From Topomyia yanbarensis (lineage: Eukaryota > Arthropoda > Insecta > Diptera > Culicidae), in the NCBI RefSeq assembly GCF_030247195.1, contig NC_080671.1, positions 32,834,343 to 32,898,342 on the forward strand: a stretch of DNA of 64,000 bases, in the 5' to 3' direction. Position numbers and translations under genes: made by a program. This document shows, piece by piece, positions 1-12,100 of the stretch (position 1 is the first letter of the stretch; every line of letters starts with the position of its first letter). The notes beneath the pieces were generated by a model. It worked only from the letters and a program-made list of their open reading frames with translations. It searched no databases and had not been told where the DNA came from.

Positions 1-309
1 GTCGCTGCTGTATCAACTAGTTCAAAATGGCATTTCGTTACCTCGTGATCTATGTAATTGTTCACCAGTCCTGAAGTGTCAGAAAACGATCTACATTTCC
101 TCTATCCTATCGAAACTGGCACAAAACCTCACACGTACGACGAAATCCCGTTCTAACGAGAGCTTGTTACGAAGCCGACACAACACTGCACTTGTTTCTA
201 GCGGCTATAGGTGACAATTTCACCCCATTCTTCCGCTGAGGAACAATCCTTCCGAATCGTCTCAGGTATCGTTTTCCGATCATTCAACTTTGCCGTCGGC
301 CGACGTCAG

Positions 310-400
310 ATGCATTTCTTTTCTCATTCGATTATCTTTATTTCATTTATTCATATTCTTCGGTCGCACATTTCCAGGGCAGATATGGTCGTTGCAAATG
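310..400 (+). other. Candidate first coding exon (signal peptide) of takeout-like gene 1
   Basis: An ATG at 310 opens a 30-codon stretch that starts MHFFSHSIIFISFIHILRS and is strongly hydrophobic, like a secretion signal. It ends in phase 1 just before a GT at 401, which matches the phase-1 acceptor of the next exon at 899. The paralogue at 22893 also has a short signal-peptide exon ending in phase 1. The donor (gtattt) is weak, so the true first exon may lie elsewhere or upstream of the window. Treat as a proposal. Confidence 0.3.
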
Positions 401-898
401 GTATTTTGAGTTAATAAGTTTATATTTTATTGATTCAATATGAATAATAAACTTTTTCGTTGATATTTGTGAACTATTTCTCGTAAACAAATGAGAAATG
501 CTCCAAATCGAACCCGTTGCTTCTGGTTCCCATCAACGCGACAAACGGTATACAACAAATTGTTGATCATTCACGATAAGCTTGCGATTCCCATGCCTAC
601 TAGATGCGAACAGCATACGCAAGGTGAACAACTTTTGGCAGGTCAACACAGAGCGCGGAAAGGTGCTACAAAACGGTAGCAGGCCTGCATAATGTGGCTT
701 GTGCGTACAAGTCAAGCCTCTAGCTAGACGCGAACGCGGCCCCACCGCCGATTAAAGTAGACCGATGAGCATAGGTATTAGCGAACGGTGTGTCAATTGC
801 GCTATATTTCTTGGAACTTTAGAAGCTTCTGTTGAAGTGATTAATTTTTATATGAAATCATGGAAAAATATTCATTAATTATCATCTTCTAATTCCAG

Positions 899-1686
899 GA
901 GGCGAAACGAATGGGTGCCTGCGGCATTCCCCATCCCTTAACAAGTGCATCGAGCGATCCGTTCAGTACTACATCACGTACATGTCGAACGGTAAGATTT
1001 CCGACCGATACTACGTGATGTCCATCGATCCGCTAGCATTCCCAAACACCACTTTGGTCCGAAACAGAAATATTCAAACGTACTTCCTAAGCAGGGAGAT
1101 GAGAGGATTCAAGAATTCATTCGTCACCGATGTCAAGTAATGTCGATCGGTGTACTCGCAGCCGTGCTCAAATCATCAACCACTCTTTCTTCCAGGGCAG
1201 ATCTCAACAAACTGGAATTCCTGCTGCAAATTCACATGCCAGCTTTGGACGTGCATGGATCATACAGGGCGGAACTGGCACACGAACGACAGATCGCTGA
1301 ATGGGCTAAAATGTTTTCCTCGATTCGTGAGAATTCACCACTAGTAAAATCTAACCCTGTAATCTAAAAAGTTTTTTCCTCCAGGCAACTCCACCCTTCG
1401 GATACACCTTAAGGGAACGACGTACGAAAGTGACGACCGGATATACGTCCGGGTGAACATTACCGACTTTGATCTGACGATCGGCGATCATACGGTGGGA
1501 TTCGGTTGGTTCACCATGAGCGGCAATTACTCCGAGCATAGCCAGAATTTTGATTTGGAACGTGGCCGTAACATTCTGTCGATTGTGGAGAATGAGTTCA
1601 CCGAAAGTTTCCGGCAAAAGTTCCAGCTGTTGTTGAATGAGATTTTGCGATTAGCGCCTTTCGAGCGGTTCTTTCCCAGTCAGTAG
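899..1686 (+). CDS. Takeout/JHBP-domain secreted protein, gene 1 (exons 2-4)
   Basis: Three exons are supported: 899-1136, 1196-1326 and 1385-1686 (stop at 1684-1686), with introns bounded by GT and AG. The spliced product starts GETNGCLRHSPSLNKC and ends LRLAPFERFFPSQ, giving about 223 residues without the signal peptide. The early cysteine pair separated by a 'SPSLNKC' segment and the C-terminal 'LAPFE.FFP' block are typical of the insect takeout / haemolymph juvenile-hormone-binding (JHBP) superfamily, whose members are secreted carriers of small hydrophobic ligands. The gene at 22893-23820 is a paralogue: both internal introns fall at the same codons and phases, and exon 3 is 131 nt in both. 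No stop or frameshift is seen in exons 2-4, so it is probably functional. Its ligand cannot be read from sequence. The first exon is uncertain. Confidence 0.82.
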
Positions 1687-1768
1687 TAGAGGTAACCGGC
1701 AGACCGAGAGACGTTATCAGTGATGCGATGAGTACAGAGGGGAATGTAAATAGAGCTTTATTTGTAAT

Positions 1769-1774
1769 AATAAA
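1769..1774 (+). promoter_or_regulatory. Poly(A) signal of takeout-like gene 1
   Basis: An AATAAA hexamer lies 83 bases after the stop codon of gene 1, inside an AT-rich stretch, at a normal distance for an insect 3' end. Confidence 0.55.
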
Positions 1775-1799
1775 CAATATTTATTTTTGTACGAAATGC

Positions 1800-2219
1800 T
1801 GGTTTAATCAGTTTATACTTAATGAACATGTCCTATGGAACGAGTGAAATGGATTCCCACGGAATACTTACACAATAAAATAATGTAGGTTTCACTGTTA
1901 GGTGAAATTTGAACATAATTAATTTTACAGAAGTCTTGTTAAATATAAATAAATGTTCAATAACTATGTATGTTAAACAGGATTGTCTCCGAATAAGGTA
2001 AAAAAGATTACTGAGCGACTTGTTAAACTACAGTATTAGGCGAAGTGTAAAGCTTTGTAAACAAGTTTGTGGCCAACCGTACCTTGAGTCGGGCCAGGCA
2101 AGTGTTCTTCCTGTACGAAGACAATCTGGGCGGCAAACTCCAGATTGTCTAATTAACTGAGTCTGTTGGTTCTCTTGTGTCTTTCAGCACCAGAGTTTCT
2201 TGATCCCTTAGACTCCCAG
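1800..2219. other. Intergenic, nothing recognised
   Basis: AT-rich sequence after gene 1, becoming GC-richer from about 2040. The last 180 bases may already belong to the decayed LINE that follows, but no motif shows it. Confidence 0.4.
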
Positions 2220-3420
2220 TTCTTTACCATTTAGCACCACTTCGGTGATTCCGAGGGAACAATGCGTTCTGCCGATACCGATTCTTCTTCTGTTTCGTCA
2301 TATTTCTTTCGGACGAACCGGTAGGGTTGTGTGGTCCGCCCGGCGATTCCAGGTAGAGCATGGAGCACTGGCGCCCGACCACTTGTACCCAGTGCTCTGT
2401 CGCGATCAACTCCACTAGTCCCCGGCGGTAGAACTAGCCTACTTCAGCGGAGGTTTTCCCGGTGAATATTGCTCTCCCGAAACCATTGCTCGAAGTTCAT
2501 CGCGCCATTTCCGCTGTAAGGTGGCCATGATCTGTGTCATCGCTCTGTTGAGCGTGCTTACTTCGCTTATGATTTGGTGGATAACATTAACCGGGGATGC
2601 AGATGGGGATCATCCCAGTGATAACGCATACTGCCTCTGACAACAGCACTCTGTTTTGGAGCAGCTCATCAGGATCTGGTTTAGATAGTCGGGAATTTTG
2701 TGCAGCGATGTAGCGATGGCTTCCCAGCTGGCACAGTTAAATGTATTCTTCACATCTATCGTGACCACAGCGCAGTATTGATCTCCTCTTCTCTTCTGTT
2801 TAAATACCTTCTCAACACTCTCAAGCACTGTCCGAATTGCATCCACTGTCGATGCTCCTTTGCGGAATTCGAAGCATCTTGGACAGTCCGCTCTGACCCT
2901 CCGTGCCTTTCGTCAGCTTGTTAAGGTTGATTCTTTCCAGGAGTTTTCTGAATGTATCCAGCAGATATGAGCCTATACGAGGCCGGATCGCCCGGTGGTT
3001 TCCCTGGCTTCGGTGCAACAATACCAGCTTATGTACCTTCCACAATTTGGGGGAAGTTGCCTTCATTTAAACACTTCTGCAGCATCATTCTGAACGTGTC
3101 CGGATATGCCAGGATCACAGCTTTCAGCACCACTTTCTTTGCTTTCAGGCGCTTCGATGCTTCTGCGAGCTCATCGTTAGTCACTTGCAAATCGTCCACG
3201 TTTGCTCCTTCTTCTTCGCCGTATGGTGTTGGTGGCCAGATAGTTGGATCGTGCTTCGGGAAAAGACCCTCAACGATTATGTTCAGCTTACCCGGGTACA
3301 TTTCGGCTGGTGTCGTCGCCCTTCATATTCGCCATCACGACTCGGTACGCGTCTTAAAGCGGCCCTATCATTCCGAAACGCCGCGTTGCGCCCTTCTCTA
3401 TCTGACTCCGATACTGCTCT
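2220..3420 (-). pseudogene. Decayed R1-group LINE reverse transcriptase fragment
   Basis: Read on the minus strand, broken frames give pieces of a non-LTR reverse transcriptase in the right order. A thumb/finger-type stretch with 'DELAEASKRLKAKK' and 'LAYPDTFRMMLQKCLNEGNFP' lies at 3301-3029. A 'SYLLDTFRKLLERINLNKLT' stretch lies near 3000-2890. The palm segment 'YCAVVTIDVKNTFNCASWEAI' (normally VDVKNAFNSA) lies near 2790-2700. At least two frame changes separate them. The wording is that of the R1 clade, but the endonuclease, ORF1 and YADD block are missing. Downstream minus-strand sequence to 2220 may be its remaining tail. It abuts the BEL/Pao fragment in opposite orientation, so one of them was truncated or inserted into the other. 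Confidence 0.65.
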
Positions 3421-3539
3421 CTGAGCACCCCTTCTGGCTATGAGCCAAGCAGTGCGTAGCATATTAAGTGGAACGAGTCCACCTGTAAGCTGGACGCCGT
3501 GTATGGTGTGGTTCCAGTTTTCGTGGCATTATGGCGTCC

Positions 3540-6500
3540 ACAGCCGTCACAATCCTTCTTACGCTCACTCGGTGCAAGTCCCGATAAGAAGGCGATGTAC
3601 CAGCAGTTCATCCACGAGTACGTGAGATTGGGACATATGCGGGAGATTGGCCCCGATGAAATCGACGCCCAACCGCAATACTACCTTCCACACCACGCTG
3701 TGATGAAACTCGACAGCACCACTACAAAGCTTCGTACCGTATTCGATGCATCATGCCGCTCGAAGTCCGGTATCTCGCTGAACGATGTATTACTTCCTGG
3801 TCCCACAATCCAGGACACTCTCGTGACCATTGTCCTCCGTTTTCGAATCCACCAGCTCGTGATATCTGCGGACATTGAAAAAATGTACCGGCAGATTTTG
3901 GTCCATCCCACCGACCAACCGCTGCAGCGAATTCTCTGGCGCGACGTTCCCGAGACTCCACTGAAGAGCTACCAGCTCCGCACCATCACCTACGGCACAA
4001 GCAGTGCTCCATTTTTGGCAACTAGGGTGCTGCAGAAGCTCGCCGATGATGAAGGGCAACATTTTCCGCTGGCGGAACCCGCTGTCCGCCACGACTTCTA
4101 CGTCGACAATTTGCTATCCGGTTCTGACGATGCTGAATCTCTCGCCGTTACCTGCAACCAGCTCATTGCAATGCTCGCTTGCGCAGGACTTCCTCTCCGA
4201 CAATGGTCTTCGAATTGTCAAGCTATTCTTGATACCATTCCGTTGGAGCTCCGAGAGACGAAAACACTACTCGATTTGGACCACGAGTCCTCTGTGACTG
4301 CACTTGGCCTCCGCTGGGAACCGTCGACCGATTTTCTTTCGTTCAAGACGCCGAATTGGAAGGAATGCACGGTTCTGAACAAACGAACGATCCTCTCTCA
4401 GATCAGCAGTCTTTTCGACCCCTTAGGTTTGATTGGACCGACCATTGCAAAGGCGAAAATCATGCTGCAGAGTCTTTGGAAACTCCATCTCGACTGGTAC
4501 ACACCCGTGGCTAACGGATTCGCTCACGAATGGCAGGAATTTCACCAGAAGCTTTCAGCACTTGCCCACATTCGAGTTTCTCGCCATGTGTTACGTCCGG
4601 GTTACGACCGCTTGGAGATTCACGGGTTCAGCGACGCTTTAGAGTCTGAATGTGGCGCATGCATCATCATCCTGCCAAGGGCCCTTGTACAGTTCGCCTG
4701 GTGATTTCTAAGTCCAAGGTCGCTCCGATGGGGACTCAAACCATTCCACGCCTCGAGCTATGCGCAGCTTAACTCCTGTCCAGACTTCTGAAACAAGTTC
4801 AGGACAGCATCGACATTGCCGCCACCATATATCTGTGGACCGATTCTTCCATCGTCTTGAACTGGATATCCGCAACTCCATCGACATGGAAGACGTTCGT
4901 AGCCAACCGAGTGGCTGAAATCCAAGAGCTGACGTCTCACGCCGTTTGGAATCACGTCCCATCCGAAGACAATCCCGCCGATTTCGTTTCTCGAGGAATG
5001 GACCTCGATGAACTCCTCGCACCAATATTCGCTCCTTGGCCAGCGAAGTACGTCGTCGTAGCGACCTCAAACTCAGACCAACCGGAGGTCCGACAGACTA
5101 TTGCCCTTCCGGTCGTGAGCGTAGAACCGTCAGATATCGTCGATCGCTATTTCAATCTTCGTCAGCTACTTCGGATCGGCACACTTATTCGGCGTTTCGC
5201 CGCTAACTGCCTTCACCGGAAGAATCACCAACCAATTCTTGTCGGCCCGTTGACGGCTCTTGACATTGATCGCACTCTGCTCAATCTTGTCCGTCGCATA
5301 CAACAGCAGCATTTTGCCAACGAGATACGCCAACTTGAAATCGTCGGAAAAGTTAACCGTAAATCCAAGCTACGGTATCTGCACCCGACACTCGTAGACG
5401 GCATTATTCGTGTCGGCGGTCGGCTTCATAATGCTGCAATACCTGTCGATGGAAGACACCCGATCGTCCTCCCGAAACATCGTCTCACCGACATGATCGC
5501 CACGAGAGAACACCATAAGACGCTCCATGCCGGTCCTATTTTACTGCTATCATCGTTGCGCCAAGGATTCTGGCCTCTCGGCGGACGGAACTTGGTTCGC
5601 AACATTGTTCACGGCTGCATGGTATGCGCACGTGCCAAACCCAAGCCGTTGCAGCAGCTGATGGGGGATCTGCCATCTGTTCCGGTCAACCAGGCGTACC
5701 CGTTTCAGAAAGTTGGCGTTGACTTGGCTGGGCCAATGTACGTGAGAACGTCACTCCGAAATAAGAGATCGCCATTCTTCAAAGCCTACATCACCGTATA
5801 CGTATGTATGGCTACCAAAGCCGTGCACTTGGACCTTGTGTCGGATCTGACCACTGGCACATTCATTGCGAGCCTGCGAAGATTCGTCGGCCGTAGAGGA
5901 AAGCCTGCGCATATCTACTGCGATAACGCCACGAACTTTGTTGGAGCACAGCGAGAACTGGAAGAACTGCGGAAGCTTTTCCGAACTCAAGTTCACCAAG
6001 ATGCCGTGCGCAGACAACGGAATACAGTTCCACTTCATCCCACCTCGCTCTCCCACATTCGGTGGAATCTGGGAAGCCTGCGTGAAATCCTGAAATCCGT
6101 GAAGACCCTGCTTCGCAAAATCCTCGGAAATGCCCACCTAACCGAATCCGAGCTGCAAACCGCATTGATTCAGGTCGAGTCAATGCTAAACTCTCGCCCA
6201 ATCACGCCGTTCCCGGACAATCCATCCGATGAGCTTGCTCTGACTCCAAGACATTTCCTGATTGATCGTCCGTTGAATGCGGTACCTGATCCAGATTGTC
6301 GTGAGGTTCCTGAATCCAGGTTGTCTCGATGGGAACGAGTACAACAGCTAACTCAGCACTTCTGGAGTCGTTGGCACAAGGAGTATCTCGCCACCCTGCA
6401 AAATCGCTACCGCTGGACAGAAGCCATGGACAATCTAGCCGTTGGTTCCATCGTCGCTCTCAAAGATGAGAGAGTACCGCCGTTGAAATGGCCCCTGGGA

Positions 6501-6830
6501 CGCGTGCTCAGCGTTCATCCCGGCCCTGACGGCCTTGTCCGTGTCGCCACCGTGAAGTCGACCTTCGGCATCGTTCAACGCGCCATCCCGAAGCTCTGCT
6601 TACTTCCAGTTGAAGTTGCGCCACCCATCGTAGCACAGAGTCCCGCACCAACTAGCAACCCCACGTCAACAACGCCAAATGAAGGCCCTTTCTCAGGGAA
6701 CCGAGCCGCCGGACAAGATCCCAGCCCTTGCTCAGGGAACAGAGCCGCCGGACGAGATCCCGGCCCTTGCTCAGGGTACAGAGCCGCCGGACGAGCTCCC
6801 GGCCCCTACTCGGGGAAATGAGTCGCCAGA
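3540..6830 (+). pseudogene. BEL/Pao LTR-retrotransposon pol fragment (RT, RNase H, integrase)
   Basis: A pol polyprotein truncated at its start. The RT begins near 3590 ('FIHEYVRLGHMREI') and carries 'RTVFDASCRSKSGISLND', 'ADIEKMYRQI', 'YGTSSAPFLATRVLQ' and, where YVDD is expected, 'FYVDNLLSG', so one catalytic Asp is changed. A Pao-type RNase H ('HGFSDALES', 'LWTDSSIVLNWI') is broken by a frameshift near 4680-4700 and a TAA near 4771. The integrase follows: zinc-binding HH-CC region about 5510-5630, core 'KVGVDLAGP' and 'IYCDNATNFVG', and the C-terminal 'PPLKWPLGRVL' block typical of BEL. A pair of compensating frameshifts (about 5988 and 6090) puts the 'SPTFGGIWEA' block in another frame. 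Gag, protease and LTRs are not seen, so it is a dead fragment. Confidence 0.85.
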
Positions 6831-6862
6831 CGAGATCCTGGCCCAAGCTCGGGGGTATCGAG
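6692..6862 (+). repeat. 39-bp tandem repeat at the BEL/Pao pol 3' end
   Basis: Four to five diverging copies of a 39-bp GC-rich unit (13 codons, translating as SGNRAAGRDPGPC in the pol frame) sit at the end of the pol reading frame. Because the unit length is a multiple of three, all frames stay open across it: a second frame reads 'GTEPPDEIPALAQ' repeats. Likely a low-complexity tail of pol or the start of the 3' non-coding region. Confidence 0.75.
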
Positions 6863-6939
6863 CTGCGAAATGCGAAAGAAATATTCATCCGTTACAGATA
6901 TCTCGAATGTCTGACCAGATAAACTCAAAACAGTGATCC

Positions 6940-8237
6940 CCTGTCTAACGTAAGCAAATGACATTACTGGCGTCAAGTCTTTTATGAAGGACTACCGTGT
7001 CTACATTACAGTGGAACATGGTTATATGAAAAAAATTAAATTTTGCTCCGAGTAACTTTTTGGGTCCCATTTAGCTCCCAGAACAACTCTGCAATTTTTA
7101 GCCTGATTAGTGGAACTATATTTTTGCGCCCTCTGTTTACAGTTTACAAGGGACTTCGTATGGGGAAATCGTCTAGATGTCTGATTTTTATAAGGCCAAG
7201 GAAACAAAGTGCCTTGAAGATTGATGAAAATTTCACTTTTCATAGCAAAATTGAAAATTTGCTGAATTGAACAACCATATATATAAATATATAAAAAAAA
7301 TTCAACTTTCTCTTATTATGTACAAAAGAAGCCTCAATTTATTCCTAAAAACTCTTGCGAAGTGGCCAAACAGTATAGATAAAATATTTAGAAACATTAA
7401 GAGAAGATTCAAACGAAATTGCGTATAATTTGACAACCACAGAAGTGGTGCTAGAAAAAAAGAATATTTTATCAATCGTCAGAGCATCATTCGGGTTCTG
7501 CTTAATAACTTTTTTCTCAAGCATCAGATCGTTTCGTGGTTTTCGAAACATAGTTTCTTTGTTAAATTTCATATAAAAACCACATAATGATTCATTTTTA
7601 AGAAGTAATGTAAACTTTAAAGGGTGGGTGCAAAAATTTAGTGTCAGGGATCAAGCTAAGAATTTACACAGTTGTTCTAGGACCTAAATGCTACCTAAAA
7701 GTCGCTCGGAGCTGGAATCTAATTTTTGTCCCACCCTAGTCTATGTGTCCGTTCACATAGTTAAGATCGACGGTGTGGGGTGAATGGGGTTGGCTGTTCC
7801 AGTGAGTGAAGATTTTGAAAGAATTGCACAGAATTGGACAAAATTGTATGTCCCTTCAAAGTCGTATCGGGCGACCTTTATCGCGATTGTTTTGCCTAAC
7901 TACCGCACTAAATACAAGAAAACGGCGTTCTTGTGAAGAAATCTGTTACTGCTTCTAAAAGTATAGGTAAACGAGATTCCTTATTGAGGCTAACCATTTT
8001 TTCTTGAGAGGCCGAGAAAATGCTGACATAAAGCTGAAGAAAACTGCCCCTGATCTTGGAAATTTGAGATGAAACAAGGTGCTTACATCGTTTCCTGGAA
8101 CAACAAAAATCCTAAGAGTATCAACATTTAAACCAGGGATGCATTTTAGTGCAGAACTGGTTGGACCTTGGTTAGTTACCAAGAACTTTATTGTTTTTCT
8201 CTCGGCACTGAGGAGACTTCAATTTTTACGGTACGAC
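6940..8237. other. Unassigned AT-rich stretch
   Basis: No coding region over about 75 codons and no recognisable protein. The 3' LTR of the BEL element might start here but no second copy is available to prove it. I see nothing else. Confidence 0.4.
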
Positions 8238-8328
8238 ATGGAGTTTTGTTTTTTTTTTTTTTATTCATTTCGTTTATTTGATAGGCACAAATGCGTTAGC
8301 TTGGCGGTGCCAAATTCTTTTGTTTTTA

Positions 8329-8438
8329 CATTTTGGATATTTTAAAACTAGGAGGTTACAATGGTGAGATATTTTTTTTTTTTCATTTTGGATATTTTAA
8401 AACTAGGAGGTTACAATGGTGAAATATTTTTTTTTTAA
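8329..8438 (-). repeat. 55-bp tandem duplication in the 3' UTR of LINE copy 1
   Basis: Two near-identical 55-bp units (8329-8383 and 8384-8438), each starting cattttggatattttaaaac and ending in a T-run. Copy 2 has only one unit at the matching place (about 50490-50560), so the duplication is specific to copy 1. Confidence 0.8.
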
Positions 8439-9112
8439 AAGAAAAATTTTACAGCTATCTTAAGACTAGAAATAAGATTCTATATACAAGAGAGGGAGCA
8501 AAAGATTTTTTTTTATGAAAAATTTTAAAACAAGGAATTCAATAGTAATAGTTTTTTAGGAAATATTTACAGTTATCTTAAAACTAACAATATAGTTTGG
8601 TACACAAAAGGGGGAACAAATGTTTATGAGAAAATTCACCGGTGTTTTAAAACTAGGGATACAATTCTATTTACAAGATGGGGGACAATAGTTTTAACAA
8701 AGAGGTAAAATTACAACTATCTTAAAACTAGGAATACAGAATACAAATTTGAACTTTTTTAGCGGAGACTTATGCTTGGTCAAGATATTCAGAGGGGGCT
8801 GTAGAAGCAGTTGTATCAAGGACAGGGGAGAGAAAGCGTAGATGGTGACCGGGAGAGAAGAGCAAAACTTGCAACTTTCGGGCAAACGGGAGATCAGCGA
8901 GACAAATTAGCGCCTCAGTCTAGTAGGTCGGATTGGCGGATGGTATTCTTCGGACCCGCGGGGAATCCTTCAAAAGTCATCGGACCTCGAGTCGCTCTCG
9001 CTTCAGTTTCCGTAGTGGTAAGTGCGACGGCGGTTACATAGTTGCAGTCTGGAGCTGATCGGTCCCAAAAGGCAGGAGAAAACTTCTAAAACGAGAAATA
9101 AAAAGAGAGGGG

Positions 9113-12100
9113 CTAAATTGGGATATTTATCGTTTTTATGAAAGTATAAATAAGGGACATATAGGGGAAATCACGATTTGCCAGCATATCTCGGACTGGG
9201 ACATTGGGTGGTCTACCTCGGGCCCGAAGGGAATCCTTTAACTGAGACCTGGCGTCCAAATACCCGGCGCATACCCAGACAACGTGCTCGATGTCGTGAT
9301 AGCCCTCGTCACAAGCGCACAGACTACTCTCCGCAAGCCCAATACGCCGCAAATGCGCATCCAAGGTGTAGTGGTTGGACATAAGTCGGGACATTACACG
9401 AATAAAATCCCGACCCACATCCATCCCCCTGAACCAAGGCTTCGTTGATACCTTTGGGATAATGGAATGTAGCCATCGTCCAAGTTCACCATTGCTCCAC
9501 GAGGTTTGCCAACTGCTGAGTGTCCTCTGACGACAAATACTAAAAAATTCGTTGAAGCAGATTGGTCTTTCGTATATGTCACCATTTAATGCGCCCACCT
9601 TTGCTAATGAGTCGGCCTTTTCATTGCCCGGAATAGAGCAATGAGAGGGGACCCAAACAAAGGTAATTTGATAAAAAATTTCAGATAACGTACACAAGGA
9701 CTCCCGTATCTTCCCCAGGAAATATGGGAAATGCTTTTTGGGCTTCATCGCACGAAGAGCCTCGATGGAGCTGAGGCTGTCCGAAATGATGAAGTAGTGA
9801 TCTGTGGGCAGAGTGTCGATGATCCCAAGGGTGTACTGAATTGCAGCTAACTCTGCGACGTAAACTGAAGCGGGATCATTGAGCTTGAATGAAGCGGTGA
9901 TAGTATTGTTGAAGATACCGAAGCCAGTGGACCCATCGAGATTTGATCCGTCAGTGTAGAACATTTTATCACAGTCGACTTCTCGGAATTTATTATAAAA
10001 TATATTGGGGATCACTTGCGGGCGTATATGGTCCGGGATTCCACGAATCTCTTCCTTCATGGATGTGTCGAAGAATACAGTAGAATCAGAAGTATCTAGG
10101 AAACGAACACGGTTGGGAGTATATGAAGAAGGGTTAATGCTCTGTGCCATGTAGTCGAAGTACAAGGCCATAAATCGGGTTTGAGAATTAAGCTCGACGA
10201 GCCTCTCGAAGTTTTCAATCACCAACGGGTTCAGAATGTCGCATCGGATGAGCAATCGATATGAGAGTTCCCAAAATCGATTTTTTAGCGGAAGAACGCC
10301 CGCCAGCACTTCGAGACTCATCGTATGGGTCGAGTGCATGCAACCCAAGGCAATGCGCAAGCAACGATACTGGATTCTCTCCAGTTTGATGAAGTGTATG
10401 TTCGCAGCGGAGCGGAAACTGAAACACCCGTACTCCATCACCGACAATATCGTTGTTTGGTATAACCTGATCAGGTCTCCTGGGTGGGCACCCCACCATG
10501 TTCCAGTTATTGTTCGGAGAAAATTGATCCTTTGTTGGCATTTCTGTTTCAGATACCTAATGTGACATCCCCAGGTACCTTTAGAGTCGAACCATACCCC
10601 GAGATATTTAAATGTGAAAACCTGATTGATCGTTACACCCATTAATAAAAGCTGGAGTTGCGCCGGCTCACGCTTCCTAGAAAAAACAACCAACTCAGTT
10701 TTCTCCGTGGAGAACTCAATACCCAGCTGAAGAGCCCAAGCAGACAAATTGTCCAAGGTATTTTGTAATGGTCCTTGCAAGTCGGCAGCTTTGGGCCCTG
10801 TGACAGAGACCACGCCGTCGTCTGCAAGTTGCCTTAGCGTGCATGAATTGGCAAGACAATCGTCAATGTCATTCACGTAGAAATTGTAGAGCAGGGGACT
10901 TAGACATGAGCCCTGGGGAAGACCCATGTAGCTAAATCGCGATGTTGTTAAATCGCCATGCGAAAAGTGCATGTGCTTTTCAGACAACAGGTTTAGCAAA
11001 AAGTTATTTAAAATTGGCGAAAGACCATGCTGGTGCAGCTTCTCTGACAGAATGTTGATAGAAACTGAGTCAAAAGCCCCCTTAATATCCAAGAAGACTG
11101 ATGCCATCTGCTCTTTGTTAGCATAGGCCATTTGGATTTCTGTAGAAAGCAACGCAAGGCAATCGTTCGTCCCTTTGCCTTTGCGGAAGCCAAATTGTGT
11201 ATCTGACAGTAAGCCATTTGCTTCAACCCAATTGTCGAGGCGATACAAGATCATTTTCTCGAACAACTTCCGAATACAGGACAGCATTGCAATCGGCCGA
11301 TACGAGTTGTGGTCGGAGGCTGGTTTTCCTGGTTTTTGGATGGCGATGACCTTCACTTGCCTCCAGTCATGAGGGACAATGTTACCCTCAAGAAACTTGT
11401 TAAATAAATTCAACAAGCGCCTTTTTGCAGTGTCAGGCAGATTCTTCAGCAAGTTGAATTTGATTCTGTCTAACCCTGGGGCGTTATTGTTGCATGATAA
11501 GAGAGCAAGTGAGAACTCCACCATCGAAAACGGTGTTTCGTTCGCGGTATCGTGAGGAGACGCGGCGCGGCACGTTTTCTGTACCGGGACAGAGTCCGGA
11601 CAGATCTTCTTGGCGAAAGCGAATATCCAACGGTTTGAATATTCCACATTCTCGTTGGTTCTATTACGGTTACGCATACGTCGAGCCGTACCCCAAAGAG
11701 TGCTCATCGCTGTTTCTCTCGTTAACCCGTCGACGAACCGGCGCCAATAACTGCGTTTTTTGGCTTTCATTAGACTCTTCATTCGCCTTTCTAACGACGC
11801 GTACTGTAGATAGCTAGCGGGTAACCCGTCTTCCCTGAAGGCCTTATATGCAGTGGACTTTTCCGCGTACAGCTCTGAGCACTCTTTATCCCACCACAGG
11901 GTGGGAGACCGTCCATGGGTATTCGCGCTGGGTACTGGTTTAGTCTGAGCTTGATTCGCACTGTCGAGAATCAAGCCAGCCAAAAACCTGTACTCTTCCT
12001 CCGGAGGAAGTTCTTGAGTGGATTCGATTTTAACGGATATCGCGGTCGCGTAACTCTTCCAATCAATGTTCCGTGTGAGGCCATACGAGACATTGATTGT

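Noticed and set aside
2..210. Open frame from the window edge to 210, or a short hydrophobic start at 28, as the first exon of takeout gene 1
   Set aside because: No donor with the required phase follows, and the hydrophobic start at 28 meets a stop after 15 codons.
6930..7300. 3' LTR of the BEL/Pao element
   Set aside because: No TG...CA boundary, polypurine tract or second copy can be shown.
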